Origin: Acephala macrosclerotiorum
Taxonomy: Eukaryota; Ascomycota; Leotiomycetes; Helotiales; Mollisiaceae
Direction: 5' to 3'
DNA: 64,000 bases
NCBI GenBank assembly: GCA_014904845.1
Contig: MU119248.1
Span: forward strand, 232,542 to 296,541
In this document: in pieces, positions 12,901 through 24,335 of the stretch
Layout: each line of letters starts with the position of its first letter
Position numbering within the stretch: the stretch's first letter is position 1
Made by a program: the position numbers and the translations under genes
The notes under the pieces: model-generated
What the model was told of the DNA's origin: nothing
The model's input: only the letters and a program-made list of their open reading frames with translations
The model's database searches: none

Positions 12901-13471
12901 GCTAATATAAATTAGACTAAACCTTTAACTTGGTAATTAGAAAACTGTTCACGTTTTCCTATTTTATCTCAAGTTATAAAGAGATATCTTCAAATTCCAG
13001 CAACTTCGGCACCTTCCGAGCGCTTTTTCTCTCAAAAAGCTTTGCTTATTACAAAGCACCGTAATAGAATATCTAAAGATACTCTAGAACAAGTTCTTTG
13101 CTTAAAAAGTTGAAGCGTAATTACAGAAGAAAAGTCTGAGAAAAAAAAAGAAAAAAAAATAAAAAGGGAAAAAGACTCTAAGAATTTGTTTTATATTGAA
13201 GAGAAGTAGTTTTGATTGTTTTCTTTGATTTGAACTATAGATTGTAGTGTGTTTTAGTATTTAGATTAAAGATTATATTCTTTTATTAAAGATATTTTAT
13301 TCTATATAATTTTATATGTGATGGTCACGTGCTTCTACTCAATAGTATTGAGTAGCTACTCACTACTCAATTCAATAGCTTAGTCATAGCACTGCTACTC
13401 ATACTCAACTCAACTCAACTCAATACTACTCAATAACTACTTAAGTAGTTGAGTATTTTTTTCTCACACTG
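9925..13471 (+). mobile_element. hAT-family DNA transposon, 3547 bp, decayed
   Basis: The ends are CAGTGTGAGAAA and its reverse complement TTTCTCACACTG, framed by perfect 8-bp duplications. Both ends carry about 150 bases dense in GAGTA/TACTC and ACTCA motifs, arranged as inverted subterminal repeats; both reach an ATTGAGTAGAANCACGTG block. The inside encodes a multi-exon transposase with a BED-type start and a hAT dimerisation domain. Stops at several places make it inactive. The element is AT-rich, with losses of the kind RIP produces. It inserted into a 2EXR gene. Confidence 0.95.
10308..13230 (+). pseudogene. hAT transposase, multi-exon, inactivated
   Basis: Coding blocks separated by small AT-rich introns read: an N-terminal region ending VTVSYCNCP, a BED zinc-finger half with SNYKAHLKSGH, a block containing FSLTLDVWTAINQDAYLGIT (the conserved DDE-side Asp region), TRDNASSND and DIHCLAHVFNIVIQK (typical of hAT catalytic cores), and the C-terminal dimerisation region with IPATSAPSERFFS, then ALLITKHRNRISKDTLEQVL. 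Tryptophan codons near the dimerisation block appear as stops (TGA at about 13113, TAA at about 12934), as expected from G-to-A changes. The first in-frame methionine is not an ATG. Not functional as it stands. Confidence 0.88.
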
Positions 13472-13479
13472 TCGGGAGC
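13472..13479. repeat. right 8-bp target-site duplication of the hAT element
   Basis: TCGGGAGC, identical to 9917-9924. Confidence 0.95.
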
Positions 13480-14073
13480 TGCGAAAAAGAGGAAGAGAAT
13501 ATCGCGTGGACCATCGAAGTAAACCAGGCCTTCGTCGATGTGCGAGGTATGTCTTGCCTTTCCACATGCTCGAGATGCAAAGCAAAGGTTGAGGAGGTCG
13601 TATTGGAGGTCTGGATTTTGAGAGTAGAGTTTGAAGTCGCATTTATCCTGATCTGCATCCCAAATGTTAGTCAGTATCTATTCCACGGCAGGATGGTGTG
13701 AATAAATGTCTAATAAAGTGTTCGTGGGGTGATGGTCTAGATGTAAAGGCTATGGATCTCGGAGGACAACTTACCATCTGTTTATTGTTCAGCCTTCGAA
13801 GACTTCCCCACCAGCTTTCCCTTCTCGCGTTGGGTCCACAACGAGTTATCGTGACATCCGAGCGTCATCTCCTTCAAAGATGTTATGTCTGATGGATTTC
13901 TGGAGCTTCTACTGAACAACCCTGCCACGATTAATTGTAGACCGAAATCTTCAACCTCCTGCATAAACTTCTCCCAAATGTTGATCTGGACCTCGGGTGG
14001 AAGTTTTGGGTAGAGATGGAAGTAGCCGAGGGGTTGAGATCGACCGTCTTTGAGTACGAGTCGTAATCTTGGG
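13480..14073 (-). pseudogene. 2EXR-domain gene, 5' fragment (split by hAT element)
   Basis: On the minus strand the frame opens with GYFHLYPKLPPEVQINIWEK, a clear 2EXR start motif (F..LP.E...IW), in a first exon ending near 13775 at GTAAGT. A second exon starts at 13652 and reads DLLNLCFASRACGKARHTSH, then DEGLVYFDGPRDILFLF, the second half of the motif. Three lesions are visible: a TAA stop in frame just before the donor, a one-base frame change shortly before the insertion point, and the hAT insertion itself. No ATG was found. 2EXR proteins are a large fungal family of unknown role. Confidence 0.62.
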
Positions 14074-15873
14074 TTTCAAGGCTTTGTGGACAAACAAAAG
14101 GGTGAGCTGGTCGTCGGATTTGGCGCTAACGCCCCCTTTCGAGCTAAACGATTGGCTGAGCGTTTCGGAGTACGCGGGTCTCACAATTTACTACCATCAC
14201 CTTTTAGAAATAGATGATGCATAGAAATATGTTGTCTAGAAGCTTTATTAGATTAATAACAAGTGTGAAAAGCAAAGAACGAGGTGTCAATGATTGCTTT
14301 GCACACAAAGAATGACTTTATGTGCTTGATTAGACGAATTGCCCCCGTCCAAACGAATAGCGGAGACCTACGACGGGGATGTCTTATCTTGACAGATTAG
14401 ATACATTGCCCTAAGCCCTTAATATGACTAAGTAGCTCCTATCTCGGCCTCGGATAATTTCTTTGAACTCGGAGCATTGTGACCCCAGATTTTCCGCGAA
14501 ATCAAGTCAAGACAGAAGCCACAACTTGGCAACAATCAGCACCATGGCGCCCAGCACTAAGGTAATCTGGATGATTGCAACTAAGGAGAAGAACAATGGT
14601 ATGCTTGCTATTATGCGGGTTGAAGACCTCCAGCTGATAACCGTCAAAGCAGTGCATTGCTATCAATTTTGAGCTTCGTTTGTTGACATAAAGAATAGAG
14701 TAGATGTGGAATAGTCAGGGGGTGTGGGATAGCTTGGAAGTTCGACCATTCAAAGCTTAGCGGATTTGAGGATATTTCCGCGTTCCCTCGTTCTCGGAAC
14801 CAACTTTCCTCGCCTTCTTCACCTCTAACATCAATATCTCGCAGCAGAGTAACTTGCCGACATGTGGATAGGAGGTCTACCTTTGTCCGACACACTCAGT
14901 TCAAGGCCGTAATCGTAAGTTTGTAGTCCCGAGGTTCTCCATTGCTGCCGTGCTCTCTTCGAGACGCGTCTTGCTTGAGCCTTCGCTGATTATTCTTGCC
15001 TAGGCTGTTCACTACCCAAGGAACCGAATCGCAGCGAGTCCAGAGTCCAGATGGCGTCGATGAGGCATATTGATGGTAGCGGAGGAGAAGGGTTCATGAA
15101 GTTGGGGGAGCCGCCCGGGAAGAGTTCGGGAGACTATGCTGAATATTTGTCGATCTCAGTGAGGACCCAGCAGAGCGCGTTCTTGAAAATATTCTGGGGC
15201 TGCAGCTGATCGCCCTCCGGCAATGACATCCGCCGTTTCGTCCGCATGCCACCTGCGAATCTTCGATCTGGTAACCTGCCCATCTACTTTTCGTCAAAAA
15301 CATACGCCATCTGAGCTGCCGACACACTACTAGAACAAGTACCGAGATACTACACACCGAGTGATCTGATAGTCGGAGCTAAGAGGGATAAGAGCGGCTC
15401 ATGGATAACCTTCAACAGTTCGGTCTATGAAAGCGAAGGAAGTGCTTCATTGCATAATTTGTTAGACCGACCGACCACCGAGGCGATAGAGAAGAATCGT
15501 TAATGCTGATTCCAAAATCCGTGGAAGCTGGTCAACGACTCTCCTCCGAATCAACAAGGAGGCGAACCGTATTGCGCGGGTCCTACCGGCAGCAACGGTT
15601 CGTGGTCCTACCATCTATGCAACCATTAGATCCTCTGCGGCAACAACGTCAAAAACAATATCAACAACACCACAATATGGGCTCCAATCTGCCTCCAGTC
15701 GACTGTCGCCCAAATGGGGGGCAAACCATATTACCACGACCAAGAATGCCCGCTGCCTCAGACATTGCGCTTTGATGCTCCTCATCGGCACCAATTCCAA
15801 AGCGACAGCCACTGTGACGCCTAAATTGTATAACTAAAGTATTTCGAAACCCCGGCAAAGCTTCCTCTCGCTA

Positions 15874-15909
15874 CACCCTATTCGCCCTATTCACCCTATT
15901 CACCCTATT
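15874..15909. repeat. four tandem copies of a 9-bp unit
   Basis: CACCCTATT repeated four times, the second copy differing by one base (CGCCCTATT). Non-coding context; likely a simple minisatellite. Confidence 0.8.
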
Positions 15910-16703
15910 CACGCATATTTCACCAGCCATTGGATCTTGGGTACTGAGCACGACGGAGCCCAATATGGAAGCAGGATCTAGCGAGATCGAAGCTTACATG
16001 TCAACCTTTAAGTAGATTTTAATATGCTCTTGAGGTTATATGCCAACGGACTAATGTACCCCACTCTTCGCTGAGAGGAACCTCACGTCATAAAGTTGGA
16101 GACTGCTGGCCCAAACCCTCTCTGATATTCCTGGTTCCTGGTCTGAAGAAATTGAGTACTCATATTATTCGACGGACTGACTACTATGACGGAGCTAGCC
16201 CAGGATTTCGGGCTCAGCACCAACGGCAGCCGAGTCAAGTCTAAGGAATGGTCCGTAGCTACAACTGTGGTCCAACCCATGCCTCTAAATAAGCGCGGGA
16301 AAGCATTCTGCGCAGGAACAGCTAACTCGAGCTTGCCGACTTCCTACTCCATCATATGAGCTTGTGACCAAGATCTTCGGGTAAACCCGCCCATCTTGCT
16401 TGATTCGATTGAAAGACGGCGTCCCTTCAAAAGACTAGCATAGCATGATTCTCTTCGTCTTCACTCGCCGTCGTAAAGACTTGTATCAAGGCTCACCAGT
16501 CAAGTCAAGTCAAAGTTCAAGGCTGTGGAAGTAATGGGCCCGAGGGAAGTGTGGAGGCTCTACAGCCCCCTGAGTCAGACTACCAGCAAGTCAACTTGCT
16601 CGACATCCGTGATTGACTCGATAAAAACTGCTCCCCCCCCCCGATGAGTACTCCTCCTTCAATCCAGACATCGAATTCTGTGTAAGGAGGAAATTATTTC
16701 TTG

Positions 16704-17480
16704 TTACTCGTTATCAGGATGTCTGGAAATAGCAATGCAGCCTCTCAAGGCAACTGTAGTGATTTTCGGCAGGCCAAGTTCAGTGCGTCTGCCTTCATAA
16801 GTCATGACAACCAAAGCTATGGTTTCGGCAGATACTAACAAGACCAGACGGTAGATCTCACCGTACCTTCCATAGTCCAAGCCTTGTCGCCACAGACTGT
16901 GTATCGACAACAAAAGCAACAGCGACAACAATACAGGCTTCAAAATATCGCTCATTACCCAAGAAATTATCACCGCGATCTCTTCGAACGTGAAATAAAC
17001 GATTAGAAGCATGAATCATCTTGGAGACGGCCGAGGATCCCACGAGCGACCATCGATCATGACTCCAAGGCTGCGCCCGCCTTTATCACGAACAGGAAGA
17101 ATGGCAGAATGGCCCTCCGCAAGCCTCATAAGACAGCCATTAGTTGTCGAAATCGCCTCAATAGGCCTCATCTCGGAACACGAAACTGGTGCCTAGCTTG
17201 CGAGAACAAAACAGAATGATCAGCACGCTTAAGATCCTCGCTATCAGAACGGGCAAAACGGCTTCAATAAGCCCCGCGGCCTTCTTGGAACGGCCAAACT
17301 CCTTATCTGGCATTTCGACTTATTCGATGGCAAGCATCCAGGACCAAGTCCCACTGGTGACCAGTGCGGAAATGAGATGGGTGAAACTCTACTCTGGAAG
17401 CCAACCATACGTGTTTCATAACGTCGTTGAGAAGACTGGCAATTGTGAATCTTTCTTGCCCTGATCTTGCCCAGCTTGGT
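16704..17480 (-). pseudogene. possible remnant of a multi-span membrane protein
   Basis: Minus-strand frames contain several hydrophobic stretches in a row: KAAGLIEAVLPVLIARILSV, then in another frame LLIVYFTFEEIAVIISWVMS, then ILKPVLLSLLLLLSIHSLW and IYRLVLLVSAETIALVVM. The pieces lie in order but in different frames, with stops between them, as expected for a decayed integral membrane protein gene. No family is identified, and hydrophobic frames can arise by chance, so the call is weak. Confidence 0.25.
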
Positions 17481-17949
17481 AAGGAGAACGACTTTGAGCA
17501 TGAAGATGCCTGGAAAACAGCAGATTCAATCGCGTGTGGTGAGGGCAGGCTTCCAAATACCCTGATCAAGTCAAGACCAGTCACGGCTGCTCGTGCTTTG
17601 GGGTGGCACGCACTCCACCGATTACGAAGAGGGTGGATTAGAGGCCAAGGGTTGGACATCTCTGATCGCCTTCGATTCCCTAGTTTTCGTTTGCTGATTA
17701 ATGAAAACATCTTTGGCAAGCGCATCTGACTACAAATCGATCTGGAGAATCTCGAGCTCGGACTTTGTTGGTCTTGACTACGGAGTATGGTGATTTTGCC
17801 ATTGCCACGACCAATATGCGTAAGGGCTTAGCTGCTGCTCGTCAACTTGCACTACTTCAAAGACAGCCCGAAGAACTTCATAAAAGCAAACGAGACTAAG
17901 AGCCATGCGATAAATGGAAACGCTAAAAAGAAAAAAAAAGGAATAAAAT

Positions 17950-18130
17950 GATCGAGATTTCTAGAAAACATTTTATAAATATATTATACGTAATATTATA
18001 TAATTTGAATATTTTTTTTTATATTTAATATTTTATATATAAAAAATATATATTTAAAATTTTAAATAATTATATTAGTTTTTAATAAAATTAAAAATAT
18101 TTAAAAATCGTTAATTTTAATATAAAAAAT
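17950..18130. repeat. AT-rich patch
   Basis: About 180 bases almost entirely of A and T with no coding potential; likely a short RIP-mutated repeat remnant. Confidence 0.5.
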
Positions 18131-18737
18131 GGCGCATAGGGAGGTGGCTGAAAAGGGTTGGGGGCTACTTTATTTCTCAATGCCCAAATATACATGTGGT
18201 AAAACATTCTTAAACGGGTGATCACGGCGGCTTTTACAGCAGCGGTAACGACGAACCCGTCTGCGATATATCCTCTACTAATCACTTTTGCCGTTTTGAA
18301 TAGACTTTTTTTCTCCAGGACTTTGTCCTGGACACGATACAGCTTATAAGTAATAACCGCTGCGCCAAAATGTTCTTATTCTGCTACCAGTTTCAACAGC
18401 GACACAAACTCGGGATGACTAGTCACCGTCGATGTCACGTCTCCATAGAGGGTATTAAATTCTTGATCGTTGGTCGTCTTTTCATACAGCAAGCGGCTGC
18501 AACCTTTCGGGACTTTTGAACCAATGTAGATACAGAAGCATAATTTCGACAGGCAATTTTGGGTAATCTGCTTGGTCCTTTTTGACCATCATGTAAAACT
18601 TTTCATTTTCCCGAGTGTGAGGTCTTAAAATTTGATATCCTCTTGGCAGATACAATCCAAAACACACTTATAATCGAAACAAGAAGTCTAAGAATTAACC
18701 TCCTCCCAGCTTACATTCTCTCTTCACTTCCCTCTAC

Positions 18738-20064
18738 TTATATGCGTCTCTGAATACCTTTTAATGGGATCTCATCGCCGCTTTCCTGATTCTCTTCATC
18801 CCCCATTCTCCTATCACCGCTATGATACGTGCTGATCGCTAACTCAGCTCTGTGGACTGGCTGCAAGTCTTCATCTCGAAGCACACTCTCATCCAAGCGC
18901 TCAAAGTGTGAATGTTTGCTTCTATTCCTAGCGTCGCTGCCGTTTCCGCCAATGGTGATTATTCCATTGGCATTTCTAGGGGGGGACGTGGCGGACGATG
19001 ATTTGTTTTTGCGCCAGTACATAAAATTTATAGAGTGTATGAGAGGCGCGAGGGTTGGTAGGCAGGCGGAGATTATGCCAGCGGAGGATTCGACGATAAC
19101 CCATGTGCAGGCATTTGCAAGTGTCCCTGCGGAACCTTAGTAAGATATCGAGGAGACTGGATGGGAGGAGGAGCTGTACATACAGGTAAGGTCCGAGGGG
19201 ACGAATTGGAATAGGGTGGTAAAGCGGTAGATACTTGTGAAGACAACGCTGGGAGAAGGGATTACTTATTGGGGTTCTTGTGAGGGATGATAATACTCAC
19301 AAGCTTCCCAGCAGAAACACAACACTCAACTGACATCTTTGGATCAAGGTCGTATGCAAACGCCACACCTGCGGCATCGGCAAAGTCAAAATAGCCACAT
19401 CTGTTAAGATATTCGGGACGGCATTGCCAATGAATGATCCTTTGAGGTTGATGCAATGGCCGGGAATGCTTGGGTTCCACGCTTTGGAGATTGGTGCGCA
19501 TTGGAAAATGCACACCACGATAATGGAGATGCACCAGCAAACAGATAAGGCGCCGAGGATCCAGCAGCCGATTCGCATACTGTTGATAGGGAAGATGCGG
19601 TAGTACATAAGGAGTAGGGATACCTTTGTGAGGGCGACGGTGGTCACGTAAATACACTCGAAGGCTAGCAGACCTTTACCAACGGCGATGAGCTGATCAA
19701 TATCGAGCGCGGCGGCGTGTACTCCAAGTCCGTAACGAATCACTGCGGAGTCTTTAGTAATTGAAATCTTAGATTCAGATATAGGGAGCTGATCCTTACT
19801 CAACAGGCCAACAGACAAGAGGGCGAGTAGAACAATCTGCGTTCTTGGCTTAACCACCAGTCTTCCTTTAAACTGTGAATGAAAACTCACGTATGCAAGT
19901 ATAATAAAGTAATCATCGATACCAATGTAAGCGCGCTTCTTCCTTCTAGAAAGAAACCGAAGTCCAACAAAAAGGCCAGCGAGGATGACGAGGGTTATGC
20001 TCGTTGATTTCAGATTAAGCTGTTTGTTTTTGGACAAATCTTGACCGGACGTGTTGGGATCCAT
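18738..20064 (-). CDS. rhodopsin-like (SAT4-type) integral membrane protein
   Basis: Five exons with fully consistent phases: 20064-19891, 19836-19800 (37 bases), 19742-19301, 19248-19184 and 19135-18738, giving 371 aa from ATG 20064. Seven membrane helices are expected. The order is TSITLVILAGLFVGLRFLSR, then IGIDDYFIILAY, then a GLG motif before HAAALD, then KVSLLLMYYRIFP, CWILGALSVCWCISIIVVCI followed by FQCAPISKAWNP, then DVAILTLPMPQVWRL and the late helix that ends ISACLPTLAPL. These are hallmarks of the large fungal rhodopsin-like/SAT4 membrane family, whose role is mostly unknown; some relatives act as CFEM-linked receptors, but there is no CFEM domain here. The tail is cytosolic, polar and Ser-rich. 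The gene is intact. Confidence 0.9.
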
Positions 20065-21953
20065 GGTCGAATGCTCTTGAATAGGAGTGAAGGAATAAAA
20101 TGAAAAAGATAGTCACGAGTTTGAAAGTGGAGAACCTAATGAGCGGGTGACTCTGAACAATTGAATTTTGAGTTGGCTTTATATTCGAAATGTATCTGGG
20201 TATAAGAGATGAGTTGGAGATTACATTTCAAGGGGTGACGATCTAGTATCCGTCACGGGTGTTTTTCGAATTCTCTGAGCCGCTTTTGACGAATGATCGA
20301 GGTGGCAGAAAAGAAGAAAATAACAGATTGTGGTGAGCTCGGCTAATTCGCTCCCCCAGAATTTTGTAATGACTCAGGTAGTGGCATCTGGGGAAAGCCA
20401 CCAATATTGGTGAAGCCTCTGTTCACAACCTAATTGGCTGAGTCAAAAGTGCTTTATCAACATCACGTGCATGGCGCTTTCTTGAGACTATTGTTCGCCT
20501 CGGTAGCATGGCTCCAGAAGGCAGCATTGTCTTTTTTGGTGTGGCTTGTCTGCACATTTTCTGCTTAAAGACAATGGGGTGTTACCGATGCAACGTGCGC
20601 ATCGGTATGTGCCGTGCCGTGGTGGAGAAAGATCGCCCTCGGTATCCGACCGGCCCTACTCCCGAAATTTGCACAAGGGTTAACAAAAGGATGTTGCAAA
20701 ATCCCTCATATGCGATTAATACTTACTTTGTAAAGACTGTATTAAAAAATGATTTGCATGTGATTTTTGCTTTTTTTCTTCCGCGTAAAAAATTTAAATA
20801 ATATATATATTGCGCTCTGTAAAAAGCTTTACATTTCCCGTTTTTCGAATGTGGGAATAGGGAGTTAGTATTAAATAAGTGCTTACCTAGTTTAGGCTTT
20901 CGGGTAATCGCTTACCTGAAGTATTACCCATCGGCTCGGTAAAAGCAGCGTGTTCGGGTGAGCCTCGCGAAACGCAATCGCACAAATTTATTGTACTGAG
21001 GCACCAAAAGCTTAAAAGTAGCGTACGAAGGCCATAAAGAGTCCAAACTCGAGGTATAAGGGGATACCTTTTGGAGTGGAGATTGTTGTTGATCTGAAGA
21101 GTGCTAGTGTGAATCCGCGGTGGAATTCTAGGCCTTCTATCTGATTCCAAGGGAGGGCCGAGGGTGCTGGGTTGAGAGTCCTGTCGAGAGTGTAGTGTGA
21201 TTGTTTGAATGCATGTATACTAATTGTAGAAAATTGGTATAGCTTCGCCGTTATGAGAGGTGTTGTGTGAAAAGGAAACAACTGGAGTGTGTTGGCGCAA
21301 TATCTGGACAAAGTGAGGTAGCTGGTGACCAAAGATGTTGTATCGCGCATGGGTCTTGGTCCGCTCGTTGTTTTCCCACATCTATATGTATTCTGTATTT
21401 TCCAGAAGAATTCACGAGAGTGTTGTTGCCTGCAGAATAGCAGCTCGTGATGGTGCGGCTGAAATATAATACAAAGGAAAGATAATTTGTTTTCGATAAG
21501 GATTCCCCTAGTATGCTTACTCGCGTCATCAATCACGCGTAAATTGCGGTATCTGAATACGCTCGGTGGCTAGAGAGATCCTATAGACAAGGGTAATCGT
21601 TTCGGACTTACGTAAAGCATTAGAATTTACCAGAGGGTGGAGTCAAGCGCTCCCAGCGGCCTCACATCTTTCATTCATCTGACAGCCCAAGTCACATAGC
21701 TGTGTGAGGTCAAAGAAAATACCCCCGTCAAACAGCAGAGCAATTATCTCCCCGATTTTTGACGCACTATCAGTTGGCAAAGGAGAATCGCGAAGAAAGA
21801 CAATTTTCTTGAAAATAAAGTGGATCACGTGGGAATTTCTAGATCTCTTCAGTTCCAAGAAGTTGCATTATAGATTACCCTATTTTGTATTCCAAAAGAT
21901 AAGTAATTTCTATGATTAGATATTAGAGATTATGGTAAACTCATATAATACGT
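20065..21953. other. intergenic, no supported gene
   Basis: The left part is the promoter side of the rhodopsin-like gene. A 174-codon minus-strand frame at 21012-21536 has no recognisable motif and irregular composition, so it is not called. Nothing else was found. Confidence 0.45.
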
Positions 21954-24335
21954 CAACATTTTCGGGAAATTGGGTGTTCCGAGTCCAGTGACTGGATCCC
22001 AGCCCGTGACAGCAGAGAATCCTATTGTGTTGCATCCAGGATTCGAACCTATTTTGAGGAATGTTAGCACATTTTCAAAATGCTTCTCGGTATTGGATGT
22101 TTCGGGAGAACTTAAAAGGAAATGGGCAAGTGACGAAGGGCGGAGGTACCATTTGTGATATCATTCAGCATGCTTGGGTTTGCATAGAGCGAGGGATTCA
22201 AGAACCCAATTGGTCCTTTCCCAGCATTTAATCTCTCTTCATTCAGTCGAGTGATGACAGCGGAGAAGATTGGTGTGCTGGCCGATGTCCCACCAGAGAG
22301 GGAGAAGTTTCCTCCGTTGTAGACCTGCATGTTCATCAGTTGTCAGTCCTGCCATCTAATCGGAGAGGGTCGTTGATGCTCTCCAGAAGATGTCACTCAC
22401 AGCAATGTTGTCGCCATTGGCAGCAACATCCGGAATACCTCTTCCAATTCTATTGTAAATTCCTCCTGTGCTCCCCGCCAATGCACCAATATCCGGAAGC
22501 AGCTTGATGTCTGCTGTATCAGGACTCAAAGCACTGTAGTATGGATATCCGGGATCATGTTTGTCAAAGTATACCTTCACTGCGCTTGCTTGATAGTCCG
22601 GGATCGGATAAATGTTGGAGAAGCCTCCTCCAGATGAGTAATTTACGGAGTAAGGATAGCCAGCGGGATCGTAGACTGCGGACTCGGAATCATTGACTGT
22701 TTTACCCGCGTAGACTTTTGTAGCACCAACTGACGTAACGTAAGGACATGTTCCAGGCCATGTGGGGTTGAAAATATTGTAGTTAGGGCCGAGACAGCCT
22801 GTAGGGCCGTCAATTCCTCCAGCCGAGGCGGGGTAGTCTGTTGTTATGTCAGTCTCTCAACTCTGCCAAGGTCCAAGCGGGCTTCAGATCTCAGAGAAAA
22901 GACCTACTTGATACCCCAGAGTCACCCGAAGCAAAGAGAAATGAGACTCCTTGAAGTCCCAACTTCATGTACTCAAGACACTGTCGCTTCTGATACGAGA
23001 TTGGAAGATCGGATTCTTGGCCTCCGTATGACAAAGAGATAACGTTAGTTGGCTTGTAAACTCCGCACATGAGCTGCCCTTGCCACCCTCCAGTTGCAGG
23101 ATCGGGGTACTCTTGGTCAAGATCTGGGTCATTGCCTGTTTCGTTATATGCTGAGAAGGAACAGTATGACTGTCTGATGTCAGATTGGACATTTTGAAGA
23201 GGAGAAAGTACGTACCCCATCCAGAGCATCCAAGAAGGTATTGAATCCAAATGTGTAAGTGTCATTTTGATTTGCTTGCACGATGAAGTCGTCGACGTTG
23301 TAAAGGGTGATCGTTTGCGGGTAGACAATAGGATAAGCGAGCTGAAGATCAAGACTGACTTCTCCACCAGCTTCATATGGATCGTCAATTGATTGCATGC
23401 CACCATCGATGTTTGCAGCGACCGGATGCGTTCCATTCGGGATACGGTGAGGCGTAGTAAAATTAGTGAAGAAAGAATCCAGATCTAGCTGAGTATAGAA
23501 CTCCAATTCCGATTCGAAGATTCCCAATGAGTTGTTGGGGTGGCTCGTCTTTCCTGGTGGAATTTTGTAGAGAGCAGCCACGCAATCAGGAGTGATGGCT
23601 ACATCACAAGTGCTTAGATCATCTGGTTTGGTGCGACTTGCGTCGCTAGGATTCTGCAAAAGTCCATGTGTGTTTCTCTTCATAAGCCCGTTTTCATCCA
23701 TGACGACTTCCCTCTTCAGCGACTGTCTTTGGACTGGAGCGAGGAGCCTAATTCCAGGAGTAATATAGTCGATATGTTCTCTCACGTGCTTTGGGAGATG
23801 GTAGGCTTCACATCCTGGAATCACACCTCCAGATTCAGAGTCTTCGTACTCGTGGAACTCGGTGTGAAGAAGTCGTTCGGCTTCCTCAGCCGTAGCGTAG
23901 AATGCAAACCAGCCCTTGTTTTCTGAGTGCGTGATTCTTCCATTTGGAATTCCGTTCTCAACAAGCCATTTTCGAACTTCGTTTTCTGTTTCTTTTGAGG
24001 GTCGGAAAGCGTCGATCACTTCCTCGGAAGTCCAGTGCTTGCCAAAATTTGCTGATGCGGGGTTGGAGCTAGAGATTCGTTGAGTACATGCCGACAGATT
24101 GATGAGAGGAGAGTACTTACACACCCATCAAATGCTCGTAACCCATATCGAGATTCGTCTGCGTCAGTCCAATTCGCACGGGAAACAATTTGTGCGATTC
24201 GACGCGATCTCTTTTCGTCCATCTCGGATGTAAGCTTTCTCGCTTCTCATGGACTTCATAGTGCGACGGAATTGCCGAAGCATCTGCCAGCACCAGCAGC
24301 GCTGCAAACGAGAGCAAGCTTTTGAACCCTTTCAT
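21954..24335 (-). CDS. secreted sedolisin (S53 family serine-carboxyl peptidase)
   Basis: Six exons in consistent phase: 24335-24121, 24068-23216, 23169-22908, 22837-22401, 22324-22150 and 22048-21954, giving 678 aa. It starts with a signal peptide (MKGFKSLLSFAALLVLADAS). The pro-kumamolisin activation domain follows (about residues 30-200; HWTSEEVIDAF, ITHSENKGWFAFYATAEEAE). The catalytic core shows Glu308 and Asp312 in GGEVSLDLQ, the oxyanion Asp near residue 439 in FASGDSGVS, and the nucleophile Ser603 in SGGTSASTP. The C-terminal calcium site region contains NDITNG and GFSAVTGWDPVTGLG. Family members are acid-active endo- or tripeptidyl-peptidases secreted for protein breakdown. All catalytic residues are present, so it should be active. 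Confidence 0.95.

Larger units (their letters stand above)
14074..18737. other. 4.6 kb without an intact gene
   Basis: Composition is normal except for an AT-rich patch at about 17950-18130. Frames are short and overlapping. A possible remnant of a membrane protein (16704-17480) and a small tandem repeat (15874-15909) are listed separately. Nothing else could be supported. Confidence 0.45.

Noticed and set aside
21012..21536. 174-codon frame on the minus strand
   Set aside because: No recognised motif, irregular composition, and no splice partners; likely a chance frame.
22030..22055. GGTTCGAATCC on the minus strand, a perfect tRNA T-loop-like string
   Set aside because: It falls at the start of the last sedolisin exon and is fully explained by that coding sequence; no D-arm, anticodon arm or acceptor stem pairs around it.
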